NCBI RefSeq assembly: GCF_001468285.1
Contig: NZ_LNSB01000020.1
Span: 23,555-87,554 of the forward strand
Source: Sphingopyxis sp. HIX
Lineage (GTDB): Bacteria; Pseudomonadota; Alphaproteobacteria; Sphingomonadales; Sphingomonadaceae
DNA length: 64,000 nucleotides
Reading direction: 5' to 3'
The notes beneath the pieces were generated by a model. The model was given only the letters and a program-made list of their open reading frames with translations. It made no database searches and was not told the origin of the DNA. The position numbers were made by a program, and so were the translations under genes. Below, piece by piece: positions 49,605-58,091 of the stretch (position 1 is its first letter; each line of letters begins with the position of its first letter).

Positions 49605-52175
49605 ATGATTCTCGAATTGGCAGGGCGGCAGCTCCGCATCACCGACCTTCGCGGGCGACTGGGCGCGCGCCTCGACGCCATGCCGGTGATCCACCGGCTG
49701 GTAGCCGAAAATCTTTTGCGCGCGGGCGGAAGCGACGGCGCGGCGGCCTTTGACGCATGGATCGGCGAGGGGCGGCGGGACGTCGAGCTCCCCTTTTTTT
49801 CGGGTCGGATCATGATGCACGACACGACCTGCGTGCCCGCGCTCGTCGATCTCGCCGCGGCGCGCGACGTCCTCGCGGCGGCGGGAGGCGATCCGGGGCG
49901 GATCGATCCGGTGGTACCGGTCGATGTGTCGACCGACCATTCGCTGGCGGTCGATTTTTATGCGCGTGCCGACGCGGCAGCGCTCAACATGCAGCGCGAG
50001 CGCGAACGCAATGCCGAGCGGCTGCGGCTGATGAAATGGGCGAGCGGCGCGTTCGAGAAATTGACCGTCCACCCGCCGGGCACCGGTATCATGCACACGC
50101 TCAACCTCGAGCGGCTGGCGCGCGTCGTGCGCGTCGAGCACCGCGACGGGGTGGACTGGGCGGTGCCTGACACGCTGATCGGCACCGACAGCCACACACC
50201 GATGGTGAACGGCATCGGCGTGCTCGGCTGGGGCGTCGGCGGGCTCGAGGCCGAGGCGGCGATGCTGGGGCTTCCCGTCATCCTGCGCATTCCCGAGGTC
50301 GTCGGGGTCCGGCTAATCGGGGAATTGCCGCGCGACGTGTTCGCGGCCGATCTGGCGCTCCTCGTCACCCAGCGTTTGCGGGCGCATGGTGTCGCGGGCC
50401 GCTTCGTCGAGTTCTTCGGGCCCGGGGTTGCCACTCTTTCGGCGGACACCCGCGCCGCTGTCGCCAATATGGCGCCCGAATATGGCGCGACGACGGGGTT
50501 CTTCCCGGTCGACGCACGCACCATCGCCTATCTGCTCGAAACCGGCCGCCCGCCGAAGGCCGCCGCGCTGGTCGAACAATATTGCCGCGCGCAGGGGCTA
50601 TGGTTCGATCCCGCCGCCGAGCCCGACTATGCCGGGGTGCTGACGATCGACCTTGCCACCGTCGCGCGCGGCGCGGCGGGGCCAACGCGGCCGCAGGATT
50701 TGCGCGGCGCGGGAGAGACGGCGGCGTTCATCACGGCAGGAGTTGCGGCGGGCGATGTGCCGGCGGGCGCTATCGCGATCGCGGCGATCACCAGCTGCAC
50801 CAACACCAGCGACCCGCGCATGCTGGTCGGCGCCGGACTGCTCGCGCGCAACGCCGTCGCGGCGGGGCTGGCGGTGCCCGATTGGGTGAAGACGTCGCTC
50901 GCGCCGGGATCTCCGGCCGCCGGTGCGCTGCTGCAACGTGCCGGGCTTATGGGGCCGCTCGAGGCGCTCGGCTTCGCGATCGTCGGGGTCGGCTGCACGA
51001 CCTGTATCGGCAATTCGGGGCCGCTGGCACCGCGCATGCTCGAGGCTATCGCTGGCGGCGTGGCCCCTGTCGCCGTCCTGTCGGGCAACCGCAACTTCCC
51101 CGGCCGCGTGCATCCCGAGGTGCGCGAAAGCTTCCTCCTCTCGCCGCCGATGGCGATCGCCTTCGCGCTCGCGGGCGATGCGGCGCGCGATATAGAGCGC
51201 GACCCGATCGGGCATCGGGCCGATGGAACGCCCGTGATGCTCGGCCATATCTGGCCCGACGCGGCGGAGGTCGATGCTCTGCTCGCCAGCGCCCGCGCCC
51301 CCGACGATGTCCAGCGGCGCTATGATGCGGCGGAGGCGAATGCCGAATGGGCGGCGCTCGATGCGCCCGAGACGATGCTCTTTCCGTGGGATCCGGCCTC
51401 GACCTATGTCCGCCCGCCGCCCTTTGTCCGCGCCGAGGCCCGCGCGCCGCTCGATGGCGCGACCGCGCGGCCGATCCTGGTGCTCGGCGACGATGTCACC
51501 ACCGACCATATCTCGCCCGCGGGTGCGATCCCGGCGGGGACCCCCGCTGCCCGCTATCTGATCGAGCGCGGCGAGACGCCCGGCGACCTCAACGTCTTTG
51601 CGGCGCGCCGCGGCAATTGGGAGGCGATGGTTCGCGGGCTCTACGCCAACCCGTCGGTCGACAATCTGCTCCGCCCCGGCATCGCCCCCGGGCGAACAGT
51701 CCATGCGCCGAGCGGCGAGGAGATGACATTGTGGGATGCGGCGGAGCGTTATGCCGCCGACGCCACGCCGCTCGTCATCGTGGCGGGCGAACGCTATGGC
51801 ACCGGCTCGTCGCGCGACTGGGCGGCGAAGGGCCCGGCGCTGCTCGGCGTCCGCGCGGTGATCGCGTCGAGCTTCGAGCGCATCCACCGCAGCAATCTCG
51901 TCAATATGGCGATCCTTCCATTCACCGTCGCGGTGGACGAAGCGGTGGCGCTGCGCACGCTGTCCAGCGACGCGCTGATCCGCTTCCCCGCGGCGATGCC
52001 GCTCATGCCCGGCGCGGCGGTCGGGCTGACGATCGAGGATCGCGGGACGACGCGCGAAGTGACCGCGATCCTTGCCGCCGACACCGCCGTCGAATGCGAG
52101 ATCATCGCGCGCGGCGGCATGCTGCCTGCGCTGCTCCAGCGGCTTGGGGCCGATATGCAGGGGGTGGCGGGATGA
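49605..52175 (+). CDS. Aconitase-family hydratase (AcnA-like)
   Basis: An 856-residue protein of the aconitase/IRP fold. [4Fe-4S] ligands are Cys in AITSCTNTSDPRM and the pair in GVGCTTCIGNSG. Active-site motifs are TDSHTPMVNGIGVLGWGVGG, LSGNRNFPGRVHP and, in the swivel domain, GERYGTGSSRDWAAKG. It is a little shorter than housekeeping AcnA (about 890) and has AcnA-like DTTCVPALVDLAA and VPVDVSTDHS. The local partner dehydrogenase suggests it isomerises a citrate-like tricarboxylate; it could also be an accessory aconitase for citrate taken up by the CitMHS transporter. The candidate GntR operator O2 lies 44 bp upstream. Confidence 0.9.
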   Translation: MILELAGRQLRITDLRGRLGARLDAMPVIHRLVAENLLRAGGSDGAAAFDAWIGEGRRDVELPFFSGRIMMHDTTCVPALVDLAAARDVLAAAGGDPGRIDPVVPVDVSTDHSLAVDFYARADAAALNMQRERERNAERLRLMKWASGAFEKLTVHPPGTGIMHTLNLERLARVVRVEHRDGVDWAVPDTLIGTDSHTPMVNGIGVLGWGVGGLEAEAAMLGLPVILRIPEVVGVRLIGELPRDVFAADLALLVTQRLRAHGVAGRFVEFFGPGVATLSADTRAAVANMAPEYGATTGFFPVDARTIAYLLETGRPPKAAALVEQYCRAQGLWFDPAAEPDYAGVLTIDLATVARGAAGPTRPQDLRGAGETAAFITAGVAAGDVPAGAIAIAAITSCTNTSDPRMLVGAGLLARNAVAAGLAVPDWVKTSLAPGSPAAGALLQRAGLMGPLEALGFAIVGVGCTTCIGNSGPLAPRMLEAIAGGVAPVAVLSGNRNFPGRVHPEVRESFLLSPPMAIAFALAGDAARDIERDPIGHRADGTPVMLGHIWPDAAEVDALLASARAPDDVQRRYDAAEANAEWAALDAPETMLFPWDPASTYVRPPPFVRAEARAPLDGATARPILVLGDDVTTDHISPAGAIPAGTPAARYLIERGETPGDLNVFAARRGNWEAMVRGLYANPSVDNLLRPGIAPGRTVHAPSGEEMTLWDAAERYAADATPLVIVAGERYGTGSSRDWAAKGPALLGVRAVIASSFERIHRSNLVNMAILPFTVAVDEAVALRTLSSDALIRFPAAMPLMPGAAVGLTIEDRGTTREVTAILAADTAVECEIIARGGMLPALLQRLGADMQGVAG

Positions 52176-53179
52176 AGATCGTCGGGGTCGCGCTCTTCAC
52201 CCTGCTGTCGAGCTGTGTCGTGGCCACGGCGCAGACATCCGTCGAGGCCGATATAGCGGCGAAGACCGTCCGGACCGACGTCTTTCCGCAGCCTGAAATC
52301 GGTTTTCCGGGCGACGTCGTCGCCTGGCCGCAGGTCGAGATATCGAACCTCGACGGCTACCGGCCGATCCGCATGGACATCTATGCGCCGCGCGATCGCA
52401 GCCGGAAGCGCCCGGCGGTGCTGTGGGTCCACGGCGGCGGGTGGAGCCGTGGCGACGCCCGGACGTCGGGTGCCTACAAGAACTGGCCGGCGGTCCTCGC
52501 CTCGCTCGCGGCGCGCGGCTTCGTCGTCGCGTCGGTCGATTACCGGCTGAGCGGCGAGGCGCGTTTCCCCGCGCAAATCCAGGATGTGAAGGCGGCGATC
52601 CGCCATCTTCGCCTGCAGTCCGACGTTTTGGGAGTGGACGCATCGCGCATCTACCTCTGGGGCGGCTCGGCGGGCGGGCATCTCGCTTCGCTGGCCGCGC
52701 TGACCTGCGGCGCGCCCGAATATGAACCCCAGCCGTCGACCGGCCGACTCGAGCGACGCGAGATTGCGGCGCTCGAAGACCGCGAGGCGCCCGTGGCAAG
52801 CGACTGCGTGCAGGGCGCGGCGCTCTGGTACGGCGTCTTCGACCTCGAGCACACGCCGGCCGTCAATGTCGCGAGGCTGCTCGGCTGCGATCCGTCGATC
52901 TGCAGCGACGTGGCACGCGCCGCGAGCCCTCTTCACCGCGTCGGCAAGAGCCCGCCGCCGATGCTGCTGATTCATGGAACCAAGGACGAAACCGTCGCAG
53001 CGTCGCAATCCGAAGCGATGGCGACGGCGCTCCGCGCAGCGGGCGGCAGCGCGGAATTGCTGATGATCCCGGGCGTCGACCACGGCCTGATGGGCGACAC
53101 GGCGCAAGCGACGCGCGAGGCCAACCTGCGCGCGCTCGGGCGGACCTTCGCCTTCTTGGAGTCACTCGCGCGGCGCTGA
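52172..53179 (+). CDS. Secreted alpha/beta-hydrolase esterase (HGGG type)
   Basis: A 335-residue secreted esterase of the hormone-sensitive-lipase/BD-FAE group. A signal peptide (1-20) is followed by the oxyanion motif LWVHGGGWSRGD, the nucleophile elbow GGSAGGHLASL, Asp in GTKDETV and His in GVDHGLMG. Four Cys residues between the nucleophile and the acid may form disulfides. The ATG overlaps the aconitase stop (GATGA context), so the two are expressed together. An esterase releasing a carboxylic acid that the aconitase/dehydrogenase pair then uses is a plausible link. Confidence 0.85.
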   Translation: MKIVGVALFTLLSSCVVATAQTSVEADIAAKTVRTDVFPQPEIGFPGDVVAWPQVEISNLDGYRPIRMDIYAPRDRSRKRPAVLWVHGGGWSRGDARTSGAYKNWPAVLASLAARGFVVASVDYRLSGEARFPAQIQDVKAAIRHLRLQSDVLGVDASRIYLWGGSAGGHLASLAALTCGAPEYEPQPSTGRLERREIAALEDREAPVASDCVQGAALWYGVFDLEHTPAVNVARLLGCDPSICSDVARAASPLHRVGKSPPPMLLIHGTKDETVAASQSEAMATALRAAGGSAELLMIPGVDHGLMGDTAQATREANLRALGRTFAFLESLARR

Positions 53180-54412
53180 GAAGCTCGTTTCCATCCGCGC
53201 GAGGCGCATCAGCAGCAACGCCGACAGCTTTGCGCGCTCGACCAACGAGTCGATGAGCATATATTCGCGGTCCGAATGGATCGCACCGCCGCGCACGCCG
53301 AGCGTATCGACGACTGCGAGCCCGTGCGCCGCGAGATTGTTGCCGTCGCATGCGCCCCCGGTCGCCTGCCATGCGATGTCGAGGTCGAGCGCCGCGCCGC
53401 AATCGCGGACAAGATCGAACAGCCGCCGCTGATGCGCATCCATCGGCTTCGGCGGCCGCTGGATCCCGCCGTGCAGTGCGATTTCCACGTCGTGGCGCGC
53501 AGCGGTCTCGGCGACCAGCCGGTCCAGGGTGTCGAGCAGCCAAGTCTGGTCGGCTGGGTCGGCGAGGCGGACGTTGAAGCGCAGCACGGCGCGGTCGGGC
53601 ACGATATTCTCTGGCCCGCCGCCGTCGATCCGCGCCGGGTTGGCGGTGAGGTCGGGGCGCGTTTCGGTCAGCGCGGCGATGCGCCCGGCGAGGTCGGCCG
53701 CGGCGACGATCGCATTGCGGCCCTCGTGCGGATTGCGCCCGGCGTGCGCCGCGCGGCCGCCGATCGCTGCGGCGAAATTGGCGCAGCCCTTGCGTGCACC
53801 CGCGAGCACACCCTCGGGCGTCGCCGACGGTTCATAGGCGAGCCCGACGGTGCAGCGCCGCGCGGCTTCGGCGAGCAGGGGCTCGGAGCCGACCGAAGAT
53901 ACTTCCTCGTCGGCGTTGACGATCACCTCGATCCCCAGCCGGTCGGCGAGCGACGTTTGCGACAGCGCCTCGATCGCGGTCAGCATCACGACGATGCCGC
54001 CCTTCATATCGGCGACGCCGGGGCCGCGGATGGTCTGCGCGTCGATCCGTTCGGGCACCTGGAACGGGTGATCGACGCCGAACACCGTATCCATATGCCC
54101 GACGAGCAGCACCCGGTTGCACGCGTCCGCGGCGTCGCGGCGGAAGTGGAGGTTGCGGCCATGCTGCACCGGCTGCAAATCGCCGCGCGCGTCGGGATAG
54201 GCGAAGGGGGCGGGGTCGCGCAGCACTGTCGTCCCGCCGAGGCGCTCGGTCTCGGTCCCGACAAGCTCGGCCATCCGCGACAAGCCCGGCAGGTTGAAGC
54301 TGCCCGAATTGATCGCCGACCAGGCGAGGGTGCGGTCGAGCATCGCGGGGCCGAGGCCATCGATCCAGGCGAGGGCTGCGGCTTCGTCGCGGGTGATGCC
54401 ATGAGGAGTCAT
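53162..54412 (-). CDS. M20-family peptidase (carboxypeptidase G2/ArgE-like), cytoplasmic
   Basis: A 416-residue zinc hydrolase without a signal peptide. Metal and catalytic motifs are LLVGHMDTVFG (His, Asp), GVADMKGG, NADEEVSSVGS (Glu general base) and AYEPSA; the dimerisation domain has GRAAHAGRNPHEGRNA, and His is in GGAIHSDREYM. It is typical of glutamate carboxypeptidase or deacetylase-type M20 enzymes. It overlaps the convergent esterase gene by 18 bases. A TGACA-type repeat (site F) lies 23 bp upstream. Substrate not known. Confidence 0.87.
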   Translation of the reverse strand: MTPHGITRDEAAALAWIDGLGPAMLDRTLAWSAINSGSFNLPGLSRMAELVGTETERLGGTTVLRDPAPFAYPDARGDLQPVQHGRNLHFRRDAADACNRVLLVGHMDTVFGVDHPFQVPERIDAQTIRGPGVADMKGGIVVMLTAIEALSQTSLADRLGIEVIVNADEEVSSVGSEPLLAEAARRCTVGLAYEPSATPEGVLAGARKGCANFAAAIGGRAAHAGRNPHEGRNAIVAAADLAGRIAALTETRPDLTANPARIDGGGPENIVPDRAVLRFNVRLADPADQTWLLDTLDRLVAETAARHDVEIALHGGIQRPPKPMDAHQRRLFDLVRDCGAALDLDIAWQATGGACDGNNLAAHGLAVVDTLGVRGGAIHSDREYMLIDSLVERAKLSALLLMRLARMETSFSAPRE

Positions 54413-54435
54413 AGGGGAGTCCTGTCACTTGGCGC

Positions 54436-54451
54436 TGTCACGCCGCTGTCG
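54436..54451 (-). promoter_or_regulatory. TGACA-type repeat, site F, before the second M20 peptidase gene
   Basis: On the minus strand CGACA-GCGGCG-TGACA, half-sites 11 bp apart, like site A2. A third half-site TGACAGG lies 13 bp further on (54427-54421), nearer the ATG at 54412. The match to sites A to D is weaker and the position very near the start, so membership in the same regulon is uncertain. Confidence 0.4.
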
Positions 54452-54459
54452 CGACAGCG
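54444..54459. repeat. 16-bp perfect palindrome between the M20 and methyltransferase genes
   Basis: CGCTGTCGCGACAGCG is identical to its reverse complement. It lies 32 bp upstream of the M20 start and 46 bp upstream of the methyltransferase start and partly overlaps site F. It is a good size for a dimeric repressor operator acting on both divergent genes. The regulator is unknown. Confidence 0.6.
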
Positions 54460-54504
54460 CAAGGACAGGCTTTCGGCGTTAGGCAGAGCGCGAAGGGAGT
54501 TCGC

Positions 54505-55290
54505 ATGACCGAAGCTTTGGATCGCGCCGTCGGGATCACCGCCTTTGGCGCCGATGTCGCGGGTTACGCCGCGGGGCGTCTCGATTACCCCGATGCGTTG
54601 TTCGAGGCGCTCGCCGACCATTGCGGGCTCGGCGCGGGTATCAGCGTGCTGGAAATCGGGCCGGGCACGGGGCAGGCGACGCGCAGGCTGCTCGACGCCG
54701 GCGTTGCGCGCGTGACGGCGGTCGAACCCGACCCCGCGCTCGCCGCGCATCTGCGCGACTGGGGCGAGGCACGGCTCGACGTCGATCAGCGCGCTTTCGG
54801 CCCGGCGATCGCCGGCGATCACAGCTTCGATCTCATCGTCGCCGCGACGTCGTTCCATTGGTTGGAGAGCGCATCGGCGCTCTGCGACGTCCGGCGCCTG
54901 CTGAAACCCCGCGGCGCCTTCGCGATGTGGTGGAACGTCTTTCAGGAGCCCGGCGAGGACAGGCTGTTCAATGCGCTTTTCGACGGCCTGGCGCGGCCGC
55001 CGTCGTTGCTGACCGGGCGGCATTATTCGCTCGATAGCAAGGCGCGCTGTACCGAACTGGCGGCCGCCGGGCTGGTCGATGTCGCGCATGTCATGCTGCG
55101 CCGCACGGTCGCGATGACCCCGGCCGCGCTGCGGCAGCTCTTCTCGACCTTTTCGGCCGTGCGCAACCTGCCCGCCGACCGGCGCGAGGCGCGGCTCGAT
55201 GCCGTCGAACAACAGGCGCTACGCGAGCGCGGCGAGCGGTTCGACCGCATCTTCCGGACTCCGCTCTATACGGCGCGCTCGCCGGGCTGA
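54505..55290 (+). CDS. Class I SAM-dependent methyltransferase
   Basis: A 261-residue Rossmann-fold methyltransferase. Motif I reads VLEIGPGTGQATRRLLDAG (about residues 49-67), motif II is VTAVEPDP, and FDLIVAATSFHWL lies in the motif IV region. It resembles Methyltransf_11/UbiE-like small-molecule enzymes. The ATG has GAAGGGAG upstream. It is a single gene, divergent from the M20 peptidase and overlapping the end of the convergent dehydratase gene by 25 bases. Substrate unknown. Confidence 0.85.
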   Translation: MTEALDRAVGITAFGADVAGYAAGRLDYPDALFEALADHCGLGAGISVLEIGPGTGQATRRLLDAGVARVTAVEPDPALAAHLRDWGEARLDVDQRAFGPAIAGDHSFDLIVAATSFHWLESASALCDVRRLLKPRGAFAMWWNVFQEPGEDRLFNALFDGLARPPSLLTGRHYSLDSKARCTELAAAGLVDVAHVMLRRTVAMTPAALRQLFSTFSAVRNLPADRREARLDAVEQQALRERGERFDRIFRTPLYTARSPG

Positions 55291-56243
55291 CCGACGGTGC
55301 GCAGGAACAGGTCGAGTGCGATGTTGCGGCCGCACAGCACGACCGCGACCTTGCGCCCGCGATAGCGTTCGGCCTGCTGGATCAGCCCGGCGAAAGCGAC
55401 GCCCGCCGCGCCCTCGATCATCCAGCACTCGGTCTCTGCGATCGTCCTCATCGCGGCGGCGATCTCGGCCTCGTCGACCATGATCCGCGTATCGATGACC
55501 TTCTGGCAGGCAGGAAAGGTGATCGACCCCGGCTCGATCGCACCGAGCGTGCCGTCGGACAAGGTCGGAAATTCGGGCGTCGGGACGATCGCGCCCGCCT
55601 CGAGCGCGCGCAGCATGCACGGCGAGGCCTCGGGCCAGACTCCGACCATTTCGACCCCGGGGCGGAGCGCGTGGAGCGCAGTTCCGGCGCCGCCCATCAG
55701 GCCCCCCGCGCCAACGGCGATGAATACGGCGTCGAGGTCGGGGTCCTGTTCGGCGAGTTCGATACCGAGCGTGCCTTGGCCGGCCATCACCGCAGGGTCG
55801 TTATAGGGCGAGATATAGGTGCGGCCTTCTTCCTCCGCACACTGACGCGCGGTCGCCTCGGCGTCGCCCGCGGGGCCGTCGACCACGACGACCTCGGCGC
55901 CGAGCGCCCTGATCCCGTCGACCTTCATCGGTGCGGCGTCGTTGCCGACATAGACGGTGACCGGGACCCCGGCGAGCGCGCCCGCGCGCGCGACCGCCAT
56001 GCCATGATTGCCGGTCGAGGCGGTCAGCACCCCCCGCCGGCGCGTGGCGTCGTCCAGCGAGCGGACCTTGTTGGTCGCGCCGCGGATCTTGAACGATCCC
56101 GTCGGCTGCTGGAAGTCGAGCTTGAGCGACACCTCGCAGCCGAGCGCGGCGGACAGCGCGGGGCTGCGGGCGAGCGGGGTGACCGCGACCTGCGGCCGGA
56201 TGGCGGCATGCGCCCCGCATATCTGTTCGAAAAGAGGATCCAT
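55266..56243 (-). CDS. PLP-dependent threonine-dehydratase-like enzyme (EutB/BhcB-like)
   Basis: A 325-residue fold-type II PLP enzyme. The Schiff-base Lys is in PTGSFKIRGATNKV (about residue 53), the Asn/Gly phosphate loop is STGNHG, and the PLP phosphate motif is VGAGGLMGG. The family includes threonine dehydratase, serine racemase and the beta-hydroxyaspartate dehydratases BhcB and EutB. The co-located ornithine-cyclodeaminase-type gene makes a EutB/EutC- or BhcB/BhcD-type role attractive, that is dehydration of 3-hydroxyaspartate followed by reduction of iminosuccinate. It lacks the regulatory ACT domain of biosynthetic IlvA. Confidence 0.83.
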   Translation of the reverse strand: MDPLFEQICGAHAAIRPQVAVTPLARSPALSAALGCEVSLKLDFQQPTGSFKIRGATNKVRSLDDATRRRGVLTASTGNHGMAVARAGALAGVPVTVYVGNDAAPMKVDGIRALGAEVVVVDGPAGDAEATARQCAEEEGRTYISPYNDPAVMAGQGTLGIELAEQDPDLDAVFIAVGAGGLMGGAGTALHALRPGVEMVGVWPEASPCMLRALEAGAIVPTPEFPTLSDGTLGAIEPGSITFPACQKVIDTRIMVDEAEIAAAMRTIAETECWMIEGAAGVAFAGLIQQAERYRGRKVAVVLCGRNIALDLFLRTVGQPGERAV

Positions 56244-56300
56244 GCTGCGCTCCGTCGCCGACTGTATCGCGCAGGCTTTGCGCGCCGCAGCGCGCGCCGG

Positions 56301-56318
56301 CCATCCCTCCTCGGAGGG
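56301..56318 (-). terminator. Hairpin between the LuxR and dehydratase genes
   Basis: ATCCCTCC-TC-GGAGGGAT, an 8-bp perfect stem abutting the stop codon of the LuxR-type gene, with no T-run. It could protect the 3' end of the mRNA or reduce read-through between the two same-strand genes. Confidence 0.4.
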
Positions 56319-56319
56319 A

Positions 56320-57054
56320 TCAGTTCGCGCGGCGGCTCTGCGCGAACAGTTCGGCGAGCGAGCCCACGTTGAGCTTGCGGAAGATCTGCTTGCGATGATC
56401 CTTGACCGTGTGCCGGCTGATGTCGAGCCGCAGCGCGATCGCCTCGCTCGAACAGCCCGCGACCATCAAGTCGTAAACCTGGCATTCGCGTGTGGTCAGG
56501 CGGTCCAGCGAAGGCGCCGGGCGGCACAGCGCCGCGTGGCGATCGAAGGCCGCCTTGACCGGGCCCGACAAGGTGCCCAGCGCCGTTAGGTCGGCGGGCG
56601 AAAGCGCGGTGGAGGCGCGCTCGCGATAGAAGCTGAGCTCGACGACGCCGCCCAACGCCGCGACATAGAGCCCGATCTCCTCGCAGCGTTCGGGCCAGCC
56701 GAGCGTGCGGAACCCCATTTCCTCTTCGCTCGTCCAGACGAGATAGTCGCCGGGTCGCGCGCCGCCTTCGATCGCAAAGTCGCTCGCACGTACCGCGCCG
56801 AGCATCGGTGCGGGATGGAGCATCGGGCTCATCGCATGGGTATGGCGGCAATAATTGGCGAGGCCCTGCCCGAAACCCGCGGGCGCAAATCCGTCGAAAA
56901 GAAGCTCGGCGGGCGCGTCGGCGCGATGCAGTACCGCTGCCGCCAGATCGAAGCCGATGGCCGACCGTAATCCCTCCGCGGCGGCCGCGGCGAAGCCCGC
57001 GTCGCCGATGGCGCCGATCATCGTGGTCAGTGCCGATTGCATCGTTGCAGCCAT
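56320..57054 (-). CDS. LuxR-family transcriptional regulator
   Basis: A 244-residue regulator with an N-terminal ligand-type domain (about 10-165; it has HAMSPMLHPAPMLG and RPGDYLVWTSEEEMGFRTLGWPERCEEIG) and a C-terminal LuxR HTH (about 178-240; LTTRECQVYDLMVAGCSSEAIALRLDISRHTVKDHRKQIF is in that segment). The N-terminus does not show the typical W-Y-D-P-W acyl-homoserine-lactone pocket, and no luxI-like gene is nearby. It lies divergent from the ornithine-cyclodeaminase gene and 76 bp upstream of the dehydratase gene, so it probably controls this amino-acid cluster. GGAGGG precedes the ATG. Confidence 0.83.
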   Translation of the reverse strand: MAATMQSALTTMIGAIGDAGFAAAAAEGLRSAIGFDLAAAVLHRADAPAELLFDGFAPAGFGQGLANYCRHTHAMSPMLHPAPMLGAVRASDFAIEGGARPGDYLVWTSEEEMGFRTLGWPERCEEIGLYVAALGGVVELSFYRERASTALSPADLTALGTLSGPVKAAFDRHAALCRPAPSLDRLTTRECQVYDLMVAGCSSEAIALRLDISRHTVKDHRKQIFRKLNVGSLAELFAQSRRAN

Positions 57055-57128
57055 GATCCCTCCGTCGGGGGATGGACTATTCCGACAAAGCTGACACCTG
57101 CTTGTCGTGCAACAGCAGGATGACCGAC

Positions 57129-58049
57129 ATGCGGATAGTCGAATTGCCCGAGATCGTCGCGACGCTGGACGAGGCAGCGGCGATCGCGGCGATCGAGGAC
57201 GGGTTTCGCCGCCTGCACCGCGGCGAGGTCCAACTCGCCGAGGTCGGGCATCTGAATTTCGCCGACCCGCCCGGCGACTGCCATGTGAAGGGCGGGCATA
57301 TCGCGGGCGACACGGTCTTCGTCTTCAAATTCGCGACGAGCTTCTACCGCAACCCCGCGCGCGGGCTGTCGTCGAGCAACGGTTTCATGATCGTGGTGAG
57401 CGCCGAGACGGGCGAGCAGCTGGCGATGCTCCGCGACGAGGGGCTGCTCACCGATACAAGAACAGCGATCGCCGGCGCGATCGCCGCGCGTGCGATCCTC
57501 CGGCCGGGATCGACGACCCTCGGCGTCGTGGGGACGGGCATCCAGGCGAAAATGCAGGGCGAAATGATCGCGCGGCTGCTGGGTCTGGACGAAATCCTCG
57601 TCCATGGCCGTAGCGCGGGCAGGGCAGCCGCGCTGGCGGCCGAATTGGGCGGCGAAGCCGTGAGCCCCGCCGAACTATGTGCGCGCGCCGACCTGATCGT
57701 CACCACGACGCCGTCGACGACGCCCGTGCTGACCGAGGCGATGGTGCGGCCCGGAACGCGGATCGTCGCGGTCGGTGCCGACACGCCGGGCAAGCAGGAA
57801 CTCGAAACCGCGCTCACTGCGAAAGCGCGGCTGATCGTCGATTCCGCGGTGCAGTGCGCGCATCATGGCGAGGCGGGCTGGCCGGTCCGCGCGGGCCTGG
57901 TCGCGGCGGAATCGCTCGTCGAACTCGGCGCGCTGCTCGAAAATCCGGTCGCCTTCGCCGAGACCGATATCGTGGTGGCCGACCTGACCGGCGTCGCGGT
58001 GCAGGACATCGCGATCGCCAAGACCGTGTGGGAGCGGCTAAGTGGCTGA
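57129..58049 (+). CDS. Ornithine cyclodeaminase / mu-crystallin family NAD(P)-dependent enzyme (EutC/BhcD-like)
   Basis: A 306-residue protein of the OCD/mu-crystallin family. The substrate region reads HVKGGHIAGDTVFVFKFATSFYRNP, the Rossmann motif GVVGTGIQAKMQ lies near residue 125, and TRIVAVGADTPGKQELE and VADLTGVAVQD follow. BhcD (iminosuccinate reductase) and EutC belong here along with ornithine cyclodeaminase, alanine dehydrogenase and ketimine reductases. I chose ATG 57129, which has AGGA 8 nt before it; ATG 57120 abuts that sequence. Divergent from the LuxR-type gene, and close to a threonine-dehydratase-like gene, as in eutBC loci. Confidence 0.85.
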   Translation: MRIVELPEIVATLDEAAAIAAIEDGFRRLHRGEVQLAEVGHLNFADPPGDCHVKGGHIAGDTVFVFKFATSFYRNPARGLSSSNGFMIVVSAETGEQLAMLRDEGLLTDTRTAIAGAIAARAILRPGSTTLGVVGTGIQAKMQGEMIARLLGLDEILVHGRSAGRAAALAAELGGEAVSPAELCARADLIVTTTPSTTPVLTEAMVRPGTRIVAVGADTPGKQELETALTAKARLIVDSAVQCAHHGEAGWPVRAGLVAAESLVELGALLENPVAFAETDIVVADLTGVAVQDIAIAKTVWERLSG

Positions 58050-58060
58050 GCTGCCGCCGG

Positions 58061-58078
58061 CCCCCGCCTTCGCGGGGG
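58061..58078. terminator. Bidirectional hairpin between convergent genes
   Basis: CCCCCGC-CTTC-GCGGGGG, a 7-bp GC stem with a stable tetraloop, lies in the 42-bp gap between the convergent cyclodeaminase and aminotransferase genes. There is no T-run. The same CCCCCGCCTTCGCGGGGG pattern is a frequent intergenic repeat in alphaproteobacteria and probably ends or blocks transcription in both directions. Confidence 0.5.
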
Positions 58079-58091
58079 CGACGGCCTTGGC

